Below are positions 47,823-59,800 of a stretch of 64,000 bases of DNA, in pieces. The stretch's first letter is position 1, and every line of letters begins with the position of its first letter. A model generated the notes under the pieces. It did no database searches. It had not been told where the DNA came from and was given only the letters and a program-made list of their open reading frames with translations. The translations under genes were made by a program, and so were the position numbers. Source of the stretch: Owenia fusiformis (Eukaryota; Annelida; Polychaeta; Sabellida; Oweniidae); the NCBI GenBank assembly GCA_903813345.2, contig CAIIXF020000001.1, forward strand, positions 50,299,885 to 50,363,884, written 5' to 3'.

Positions 47823-50800
47823 CTATACAAATCCAAATGCCTTTGTTTTTATGGCAGTGAGTAGCTTAGATTTGAGTATAAGTTTAGTAGTGTATATAGG
47901 TATGTATAGTCTCGAGATGCACGTGTTTGCTGTGGGTAAATGTGAGTCGTCAGCAGGACGTACAGTGATGGAGGGCATAGGCTGGAATCCTTCTTCACTT
48001 GCTGGTAAGGCAGGGCTTGATGTCCAGAAATACACCTGCAAACACATAAAGTATATGTTAGTTAATGGGGAAAACTTAAAACTGACGATATTGCACCTAA
48101 ATATGAACAAGGTGTATTTACCTTTTTGAAGCGTGTCATTCTATTATTACAATTAAAATATCAGACGAAAGGTTCAAAACCTACCGTGAAATTAAGACAT
48201 TTTACCTTTGAGCTTGACAAACTTTACATAGGTTTACACATATTAGGCTATATCAGATGGCTATTTTACATACCAGGTCTTGTCTCTCTAATGGAGTCAT
48301 CTTCTCCACAATAGACCAGTACCAACGTTTGAATCTCTGCACCTTGTCGCTAGACTCGCCACTCTCATCATTAAATGATGTATAGTTGATCAGACTTTGT
48401 ACATTGATGTCACCAACACCATTCAACAACAGCCTCAAATCCTCTGCCATTAAGCCTTCTAGGGAGCTACGAGGTAACACATCGAATATTCCCATTCTGA
48501 GTGCCTCAAGAGCTTTCTCAGATTGTTTAACAAGACGTAGGTCTGCATACAGGCGGACATAGTCATGAATGTTATTGGCAGTGACCTCTATATCTGCACC
48601 TCCTGGCAGTAGTTCTACTGGACCTCCTCCCTGGATAACAAAATTCACTAATAATGATTATTTAGGCTCCATATACATCTAGAATTTTATTGAGGTATTA
48701 TGCTTAATAATAACGATTGAAAGCATCCTTCAATTCATTTTGAACACCCTTGGTATGTGCAGCTACCAATAATGGACTAAACAGATGCCACACCGTGACT
48801 GTGGCATTGCAAGCGTTTATTTTTTGCGATAAATTTGAAATCTATGATAACTTATAGTGTAGTATGGAAGTTCCCACATTTTTATATATTTTTAGACAAA
48901 GTAATTTAAACCCTAAATATATGCATTAAGGCTTCTTTCAATCAAGTAGAACTTGCCTATAATTATTATTTGATAGTCACCCTCCCTGTCATCTTTCTGA
49001 CTGTACATGGATCAAAAGAATGGAGTTTTGAGGGATTTAGTCAGTCACTGAGGATTTTTTCATGCAATCCATCACACAATATTGATACCCATGATATGTG
49101 AATTTTACATTGTATCCTTTCGAGTATTATCAATGTTATGTTACTTATAAATAAAAAACTAACGTTTAACCAATACTGTATTGTAAAATCTATGTTTACC
49201 ATGTAACTGTATTGTAATTGTTTTTTGCAATTACTTTAACATGGTTTTTCTTTGAAATAAAAAATAAAATAAAATTCAAACGATTGAGTTAAAAGAAATG
49301 ATGACCCACCTCTTCAAGACTGAGATCTACAGAAAACGTCAGGTCTAGTGACGAAAACATTCCACCTCCATCTTTGCTCTCTGCATCTACTACCAGGCGA
49401 CGTAGACTTTCATACATGACGGGATCGAAGAAGGCAAGATCATGCCAACCAATCTTACGACCAAGTAAGTACTTTAATACATGGCGGTTTAGGAACAGTG
49501 GAAGCATTTCATTTTGTAATAAACACAACCCAATTATTCTGAAATAGGAACAGAAAATTATAAATTGAAAATGATTTATCTATTCATACAAGTTGTATCT
49601 ACAAGTCTTCAATTTTTTATAACTGAGCAATGCTGTCTTTCCTTCAAACACATCACTTCATGAGCCCTTATATGAGGAATATTTTCATTTTATGTATACA
49701 TATCCATATTTTCCATTATTCTTATTTTGTTCATTGCAAAATATATATTCTACATTTTTACCTGCCAACATTTCTAAAAGCATTTAATCTCTCGGGTCTT
49801 GTTTTGCCTTGTCTTGGTGAATAGTAGCCTTGCTTTCCGGGCTGAAAAAAGAGGGCGCTGTTGTCTTGGGCCTCTTCTTCCTCTTCTTCAACATCACTTT
49901 TGCGTCCTGTGACACGTTTCATTTTTTCTGTTGACAGGTTAAAGATATCTAAGTCCAGTAGGGCCTCAGCACTTATTTCTCTGAAATATAAGATCATAAT
50001 GCAAATTGTTTTATCATTTATGATTGAACAAAAATTTAAAGGGTCCATCTTGCAAATTTGTTCTTCAGTAGAAGTCCTATGCCCATAAGGCAAAGCTTAC
50101 ATCTGAAACAAGGCATTAACATGACAAAATGTCACCACCTAAAACAATTTGGTCAATTTAAAGCAAGTTGAAAAAATACCTCTTTGACTTTTTTGACCTT
50201 GAGAAGGTCATTGAAGGTCAAATGTCAAATCTTAAGTCAAATCTTAAGTCAGATTTGAATTTCTGAGAACACGTAGATGATTTTGAAAAAAAATTTAGTC
50301 AATTTGAAGCAAGTTGAAAACAGACCTTTTTGACCTTTTTTGACTTTGAGAAGGTCATTGAAGGTCAAATGTCAAATCTAAAGTCAGATTTGAAGGTCAA
50401 ATGTCAAATCTAAAGTCAAATCTAAAGTCAGATTTGAATTTCTGAGAACATGTAGATGATTTTGAAAAAAAATTTAGTCAATGTGAAGCAAGTTGAAAAA
50501 AGACCTTTTTGACCTTGAGAAGGTCATTGAAGGTCAAATGTCAAATCTAAAGTCAGATTTGAACTTCTGAGAACATGTAGATGATTTAGAAAAAAATTGA
50601 AGTCAATCTAAACAGTATTTGTTAAGTTATAGGAAGTTGTAAGAAATTGTTACAGACGCCGGACGCCAACCTCCAACCTCCAACCACCAACCGCCGTCGC
50701 AAAAAACGGAGACCATAACAATATGTCACCACTTTTGGTGGTGACATAAAAAAAAAACGGAGACCATAACAATATGTCACCACTTTTGGTGGTGACATAA

Positions 50801-53800
50801 CAAATCAGACAATTTCTCAAAGCTTATACAATAGTGGTGGCCATTTTGAATTGAGTGACCACATTGGAAAGTCCTTATAGATCATTGGTCCTATGCTAAT
50901 CGTCATGAAACTAAGGATTTTCGATTGGATGGTGTCATTTTGTTTTGTTAGGAAATGATTTATCTTTGAAATGATATATAATAAATGGCATGGTTTAACA
51001 TATATCATATGAATCATTCATCTTTAAACTTGGGTATTGTTTTTTTTGGCCCACCCTGTAGACCTTACATTTTAAAGCCATAGAAATTTTGGAAATGGGA
51101 GTTTTCCCTGTGTCAGTTGGACATCATCAATTCTAAACTATGGTTATAATATTCCAGTAATGCTGTCCAGACCTAATGAGAATATTCAGAATGATGAGAA
51201 TATATCTAGCCTCCCTCTTATATCTAACCCCTACAAACCCTTTCCTTTATAGCAGTAGACATACACACCTGCCATGTGACATGATCACCTCAACAGCCTC
51301 ATCAACTCTCTGCCTCAATTGCTCCTCTGAGGCCAGTAGAACCAACACCTGGGCCTGGGGTAGCTCTAGTAGCATCCCAGTGATCTTTGGTGCCAGAGAC
51401 TGAAACATTAAAGTTCAACTATGAACATCATGTTAGTATACTATATGCTATACTATGATGCTGAAAGAATTAAGCAATCGTTTTCACAAGTAATATGAAA
51501 AGTAATACCAAAATATACAATGAGACTAAAATCCCCCTAAACTAGCTTTATAAGTGGTAGGTTGCTTAAGTCTATTTACTAAGACCTTTCTTGAAATAAT
51601 GTCAGATAAAGTGTTTCACAAAACACTAGTTATGTTTTCAGAGAAAGTAATTTGAAAAACCATCATGTTCTAGGTATACTTACTGGTTGAAGACCTTGCA
51701 CTTTTGGATACAACCTCTCACCCATCTGTCTGCGACTGGCTGTCAATACACTGCTACTGGGTTCTCCCGCCAATGGGGGTGCCCCAGCAACCTCCCCACC
51801 CTCAGCACTACCCCCAGAGGTTGCTAGATCTGTGGGCATAAAGAATGGCACTGCGGTGTATGAGAGAGCGTGACGGGATTCACGACGTTGGCGCTGCAAT
51901 GTGTTTGCACGTTGACGTTCTCGCTCCCGGTTCCTCAACCGCTGGAGTAAATCTGAAAAAAAAATTACATGAAGCATTTAAGTGAACTGCAAAATTAAGT
52001 TTGTTCAGAGTATTACTTATTAGATGTACTGAATAGGGGTGAGACGAGTCGAAAAAATCCGATTCGAGTTTCGAATCCGTTTCGAGTCGCGCGAAGTGCG
52101 AACAACATCGCTTTTGACCGTTCGTATTTTTAATGCGTCAATGGTGGAAAGCCGGAAATATAAACAAACACAATTCGTCGTAAGTTTATTCTGATTTTAT
52201 TACATATATTCTTTCATTTATGTGTACATACAATATAATAATTTAATACAAGCATATCCAAGTCATTGAAACTTATATATTCAACGCAATATCGAGTAAA
52301 AACATGCATATTGACAGTATTTTTCTGAATTTTTTTATTTTTTCGAATTTTTTTCTCAACTCGAAAATGATTCAATTCATCAACTTTGACTCGATTCGAC
52401 TCGACTCGAAGCCCCAAACCCGCGAGTCCTTGACTCATCGGGTTGTCTTCTCACCCCTAGTACTGAACTATTATAACTATTCAATGCATTTAACACATCT
52501 GATCCGCTTCAGAATTCGTTCCATGATTTTTAAGTTTAATGAGACATGAATAAGTTTGTTGAGAGCTATTCAGAATGACATTCACTTACTATACTGCAAA
52601 GTTTTACCACCAACTTGGCATGATTCAAGGTTGGGTATTTTCCGTTCCACTAGAACAGCTTGAGCGAATGCTGTGTAGAAGCTCCTAGCAACCCCACTTC
52701 CTTCTCCAGGCTCATCCTTGAAGACCACCTTCACCCTGTGGACTGCAAGAGGGGGTCCAGATGTGCTTGTTCTTCTGTTGAACTGTGTGTTCATTTGCTT
52801 TATGGTCTGTTGAATCAATGCATCTCGGTCACGCTCAACCTGCACACAGAACAAAATAGTTGGCCATATAGTGTATGTTTTCAAGATGAATACAAAAAGT
52901 GGGCATGGGGTTGTTCATGTAAAATTCAAGGATTTTTAAGGGACGCGAGTAAATCCTATATGGCACATGATATATTATTGACCAATCAGATTTCAGCATT
53001 TGGTTCAGCCCTTGTCAGAGAAATATTTTGTGATTGGTCAAACATCAATAGTATATCATATGCCATATAGGATTTACCATTCACCGATTTTTAAGTGGAG
53101 TGAAATAAATGAAGTCAAATATGTGCAACATTTGCCAATTAAAGTATTCAAGGGGCAATATGCTTTCCAACAGATTCTCTTTGCCCAAAGAATTTTTCAC
53201 TTCCATGATATTGAAATAATACCAAGAACTTGTTAAATAGATATTATTTGGATTTTGTGAGAGTATCACATACCTCAAGGGATAAATCTCTCTGGACAGA
53301 ATTTCTGAGTTTTTCCATTTCCCTCCTGAACTTTGCCTCCTTCACAGGGAATCCTCCTAGTTCACTGATTACTGAGCCTGGCTCTAAGCCCACATCATCA
53401 CAGAACACACGACCAAACAAATCCAATCCTAGCCTCCAGCGACCCAGAAGAATGTCATGTGACACTAACTGACCAATAGGATGGCCACTTGACTTGGGTT
53501 CATTTTCTGTGTTTTGGACCTGGACTTGAGAGGTTTCTATGTCGACAGTGTTCGCTACATTTTCATTGGCTCCCACCATGTCTACGGATGTATCCAATGT
53601 AATTGGACCCGGAGTTGAACTAGATGTATCAAGGTTTAGGGGGGCTGTACTAGAGTTTGGAGTATCCACAGCAATGGGACCTGGTACAGACTCGGATGTT
53701 TCAAGATTCAAAGGAGCACTAGATGAGCTGGGGGTATCCAAAGCAAGAGAATCTGGAGTAGCACTAGCAGTCTCTATGGCTAGAGACTCAGTATTAGAAG

Positions 53801-56800
53801 ACAGAGGTCTAGATGTATCCAAGTTCAGGGGCCCCATGGCTGAACCGGACACACCAGCCACCCCTAGTGGAGTAGAGGAGGTCGAGCCTGTAGTATCTAA
53901 GCCCAATGAGGCTGCTATAGTGGCTGTGGAAGGCTGAGGCATATTCAGTTCCAGAGGGGTTGTGATAGAATGAATACCAGGCTCTTCTGATACACTCTGT
54001 GGCACACTGGGATCAGTGGAACTTGTATCCAGAGAGCTGGGTGACTTCTCAATGTCTGTTGGTTTATTGGGTATTGCTGCATTACTAGCTCCAGGTGCCA
54101 TGACAAGTACGGATTGGGGCAGGGACTGGCTAGCATGAACTATCACAGTCGGCTGAGTAGGTGTAGCATCCTTTGGGGCCACCTCAGGAGGAGTTGGTTC
54201 TGGTTCACCTCTGGGGGCATCAGGAGCCGTAAGTATAGTATCTGTCTGTGTGGTAGTAGTACTGGGACCTGTGGTTACATTAGGGGCAGAGTTAATAGGG
54301 CCAAGAAGTAGTCTAGATGATGATGTGTCCATCATGGTTGCCCCAGTGGTCTGAGGAGCCACTATGACACTAGTACCAGCTGGATTTTCAGTCTCCATAG
54401 ATGTGCTGCTCTCAACCAGGGGAGCCTCTTGTGACAGAGTCTGACCAGGTGTAGATTCACTTGTACGTGATGATAAGGCTAGATGGGTGGGCAGTTTATC
54501 AAAAGGACTAGGCTGGGCAGGAACACTTGGGGAGGGTCCAGTGGAGTCACTCACCCTGGTCAATTGGGATGTGTAGAAGGGTTGCCTTGGGGCCCCAAAT
54601 AGATCCTCCTTCCTAGCATTTGGCTGGAGGAGCTGTGGCTGGTCAGCAAGAGGGAGAGCTTCCTCAAGGGTGAGTACAAATGGATCTGGTGGGGGACAAC
54701 CTAAGAATGTAGTCGACTCAGACCTCTGGAAGAACGAATGTTTCCTTCCTTTGTTTGTCAGATCAGACTCGCCTGTGAGGGACTCTGTCTCCATGGCAAC
54801 ATTATCCAGGGGATCATCCTCTGTCTCATCATTCTCATTCTCATCTTGCCAGGAATGCATGGAAACACCATCCTGTATGAGTTCACCATCTGCATCAGTT
54901 CCACTTCTCATATAATAGATCAGGGCATCAAACACATAGGCAACATGCTTGAATGCTGAGATGTCTATAACTGGGAGACTGTCAAAGTGTTCATCGTTAT
55001 GTGACCTCATTAAGGATAGTGCATACTGCAAAAGGTCCCTTCTGGCATTGTTACTCTCTGCACCTTAAATAGATTTCAATTACTTTCAGAAGCCGTTTAC
55101 AATATAAAAAAATGCAAATTGTATACAATTTCTGGATGTACAAAACTTTAAAGTACACATTACTTGGTTCAACTTAAATATGTTTCTAGATTTATGTTTG
55201 AATTAAAATACATGTACATTGCTAAATTTATGTTCACTAAAGGTATAGTGTTCAGAAACACATGCACAGTTTTCACAATACAAGTGTGTGTACAGTTTAT
55301 CCTGTTCATTTCAAAACATCTGAGAAATGCTCTTACTGCTTGCTAGTCCAAATCTACTTCTACGAGGTATCCTGGGGTCAATGATGGAAGATGTGGATGG
55401 TTGTTCATCTCTCGTCTGTCTATCTCTGAGTCCCACTCTGGTGGAAGAGTGGAGGGGGTGCATGGGGTGGGTGGGGTCTGTGCTGTTAGTGATAGCTGAA
55501 CCAAACCTCAGCTGGGCCTCAATGGAGTCCATTACAGCTATCAACCAGTCCCATGTAGGCTTCAGTCTGAACTCTAGATACAACTGAAACATAATGTCAA
55601 TATAATATTTAATTCAATCTTCTTGTGTACCACATCGTTATGTTTCAAGTCTAATACCTTTCAAGCCTAATACCTCAAAATATTAGGTGATCCTTTAAGT
55701 AATATATTAAAAATTGGATATATGTATTACTTCCCATTTTATTTTGCCTTGCCATATCAAATAACTCAAGAAGGCCCATGCATTTAAAATACAAAGCATT
55801 AACATGCAAAATGTCACAACCTGTCATTTGTTACAGATGCTGACCTAATACTAGATTAATAATTCAGATGCCCTGTGGTACAAAACATACCTGTAGATCC
55901 ATGGACTCCTGGAAGGGTATATCAAGGCAGCAGGGCAGGCTAGGGGCAAGGGCATGGTAGTCCTGTAACATGGTCAACAGGTCAGCTATTTGCCTGATAA
56001 CAATACTGAAGCCTCTTGCTAGCTGTGAGGCAGTAGTTGCCATAGTGGTCTGCTCATGGGGACTAGGAGCTGCACTGGTGGATGTGACAGTTGGCGCTTG
56101 ACGAAGCGCTGATGGAAGGAATGGATCGCGTGGTGGGATGTCTCGATAGCCAGAGACACCAGATGGTGTTGTCATGGTTGTGGTGGTAGTAGTCCTGCTG
56201 GTGTTGGAGGCGTCCCGCTGACGCACTGCCCACTGCATTGGCTGGGGGGTCTGTATTGTTCTCTGACTTCCTGTCCCTGGAGAAAGATTGGCACTGGGTC
56301 ATACACACTCAAAATAATTATGCACTCTTCATGAATTAAATCTGTTGCAGAACTGAAAATTGGTTACATATTTGATAGATAATAGACAATGTTATTATTC
56401 TCTTCTGTATTTGAGCTACTCGAGTAGCCATGACACTTCTTTCTTGCACAGGAAGCTCAATGGGTGAGCAGAATTGCCTTACGGGGCACCATAAGAAAAA
56501 GATACAATTGTGTTACACATTTCCTTTATTTGTGCTTGGAAATCAGTGCACTAGAATGTATGATTAAGTGTGCATTAACAGTAATCTAGATAAAGCATGA
56601 AACTTTCCACAAAAAATCAGTATTCTGATGAAATGTGTAAAGTTGTTTTCTTCATTCCCACCAATCCCATCATACATCTATATTTCAATTTCAAGTTCTC
56701 TAACCTGGAGTTGTAACTCTCCGTTCTAGTTGCTCATCAAAGAGAATGTTCAACACATCATCTTGTTCTTCACTGGCATCACTCTCATCATCCCTCTGTG

Positions 56801-59800
56801 AAGAGCCCACACTCTCCTCTTCAGAGAAATAAGCCAGGCTTCCCATGCCTCCCTCAGAGCCAGCAGTTGCTGCAGTCACTGCACTACGCTGTACACTGGC
56901 AGCATCGTCCACAACCTGTTCTTCTTCACTATCAGAGTCTGATTCAGCCAGCAGGTCTAGATCCATGTCACTCTCACCACCAGCCTCCTCAACCACGTTG
57001 GACCTTTCAGAGTGTCGGTCCTCTTCAATCTGTTCGATGTTCTCATCAATTGCACCTTCCCCGATTTCTACATCATCCTGCTCAGCCCCATCAATTGCTG
57101 ACCCCACGTCCTCTTCTTCTCGGTCTCTAGAAGTTTCCGCAGGCTCAGCAATGTTGTCACCACCAGATGGGGTTGTCTGGGTCTGTGATCCACTACCAGA
57201 TGATCGCGGAGGAAGGGGTTCAACCAAAAACAACTCTTCACTTCCCTAAAATTGAAGGTTACATATGGAATGGAAAGTCTCATATAATTACCATTACCAT
57301 AACATAAGAACCACAACAAGATAACAGCCCTGGAGTCATCAGCTATATACAATTGTTTTGTTATTCGATAATGTCCTGACCATTCCAGCAATTTTGAAAT
57401 TCTCCAACTTTTCCAGGTCAAGAAAATGGGTTTTTGAATGACTTTAAGAGTGCTGAAAAGACATTTTATTCATATTCTTCTTTGTAAAATACCTAAGATC
57501 AGCTGAAATAGAGATGACAGTTGAAATAGAACATACCTGGATAGCATCTATATTGGAGGTGACCAATTGGAAAGGAGCAGTAGGTCTAGCCACACCCATC
57601 CTAACTGGGGCTATTAGGGAGTCTGCAGTCTCACATAGTTCCTCTATTGCTATGTTGATGAGTGCCTGGAATGCCCGCTTACACTTCACCAGTGGTTGAG
57701 CAAGATTCAACAACCTAAATAGAGGAATGATTGAAAATATTTCTAAAGTAGATGCAAACTAAACTATCTACAAGGTGTTCCATCATTACTATCTCAATCA
57801 TATTCAAAGTACAATTCCAGAGCAAAGGAGGGAGGGGCTAAACATCAGTGGATTTGGCTGGAAGTTTTTATGCTTGCTAACCACTACCAGAGCACCAACT
57901 GGGCAAATTTGATCCAAAAAAGTTCTAAAACCAGAACACCTTAAAGGGCATCTTTTGATAATATATTCGAGGGGATCTTTAGTAAGGCTAAGTTGTAGAG
58001 CATCCCACACGTAATCAGGAAGCTGTGGGTCATTCCCACCAAGTTGGAGTGGCTTTTCACATCAGCCCTTAGCATAGGATTTGACCCTCAATGTTTCAGA
58101 TTCTGATTTCAGAAAATTGATTGCGAAATAATGTGCTCGGTTCTAGGGACAATGAATCATTGCAGATTGAAATACTAAAATGGAAAATGTGAGAACATTT
58201 CATCCAAATAAATCAAAAATAGCAATGTAACATTAGCATGTGGAAGTGAAGATAATGATAAATGCTTACGGTTTCTTCTTAGCTGATGATGGTTGCAGTT
58301 CAATGCTGATGATGACAAATATCCTCGCAACAGATCTGACAAATCTCCTTCCTACAGATTTGGCCTCCAGTTTCCTTCCTTCAATAGACTCATTCTGCAT
58401 CTCACGAATAATTGTAGTCAATATTGTATCTAACATCTGGAATAAATCAGTTATTTTAGTGAGGTGAAGAGAAGATGGCAGATATTTTATTGGTTGCTGT
58501 TTTAATAGATTTACTCTCATACTATTAACATTGTTGTGGAGAGCCAAGATATATAGGTAATGAAAAATAGGATACTACACAGGTAGTAATGTATCCAAGA
58601 TTTACAGTTCCTAGTTAATGGCATCAGGAGAATACAAATAAGTGCCACAAATTAAGATATAGCTGTGTTCAACCCTCAACAGTGACTTTGACCTTCTTTC
58701 AATGCTTTTTTAGACCACTATAATGCCAAGTGATTTCACCCATGTGTGCTATGATGTTTTTCATTTATTGGATATTTTATAATCTCAACAAAAATTGGGG
58801 AGATTTTAGTAAAGATTTGAGAAAGCATTACATTTATATCAAGTTCAACTTACCTCGCTTGTGCACTTGACTAAGAGACAATGTGTGAACTTATCCAGTC
58901 TTGCTGTGCCTGACTGACTGGCTAAATAGGCCTGTTCCTCAAACATACCCTCGGTGGGAACATCCCATTTCTCTCTGCTGCCACACATTACAACAGCCTT
59001 AACAGCATTCCAATCATTCAGAATTCTCTCAAGGGCCCGACGACTGAACCGTGGAGGTTCTAGGTCATGTTCGGGCATCTCAGGCTCTAGATCAGGCGCC
59101 ACCGTCTTTCTGGCTGCCCGGCTCCTAGAGCTACTGGGTCTGTATTGCCTCTGTTCATTCAGCTGTCTACCTGTGGTCTGAGCAAGGAATAATAATATAT
59201 TCTCACCCCTACTGTTTGACAGTTTCACAAGATCAGTCTCTGCTAGTAGTTTATTGAGGAGGTCAAACCTCGCAGTTTGATTCCCAGCAATTAAGGATTT
59301 ACATTTGCATTTCTCCCAACAATCGCAATAGGCAGTTGGTGAAGTTTTCTTTAATCTGAAAAGACAAGAGACTCACTGAATAATATCAGTAAAAGGCATA
59401 AATCTTATTTCAACTCATCTAGTGTCTAAAGCCTCAGTCAAATTTGCCCTACAGTGTACACTGCACAGTGGCAGTAGCTTCACGAAATCGATATAGAAAA
59501 TCTACATCATACTGCTTCTCCATATATTTGATGGTGCATATTTTTTCTCTCTAGTTGGGGAAGTTATGGATGCCAAACAGTTGCCGTGACTCAAATTTGG
59601 GATCTCAATTTAGGCATTAGGCTATGTTTAAAATAATCCAAAACTATTCTGTATTCCTAAGCAATTACATTGAAGAAAGCAATTACATTGAAGCCAATAG
59701 AAACTAAGAAGGCTGATACAGCCCTACATCCATCTTATAATGACAACACTTCCATAGATTCATTTATATTTGACAAGATTTGGATATAATTGCTTAAAAT

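Larger units (their letters stand above)
47823..49980 (-). other. UBR5: UBR5 HECT domain exons
   Basis: Four exons cover the main lobes: [14 protein letters not shown] and [20 protein letters not shown] (N-lobe), FKRWYW and then the catalytic TANTC in the C-lobe. Part of the N-lobe ([20 protein letters not shown]) is encoded upstream of MLLE in the exon 52839-52590, the arrangement characteristic of UBR5. Confidence 0.92.

Noticed and set aside
53539-53937. 132-codon plus-strand frame
   Set aside because: Antisense of the repetitive part of UBR5 exon 10.
56845-57249. 134-codon plus-strand Ser-rich frame
   Set aside because: Antisense of the acidic UBR5 exon 7 (GAA/GAT codons read as TTC/ATC).
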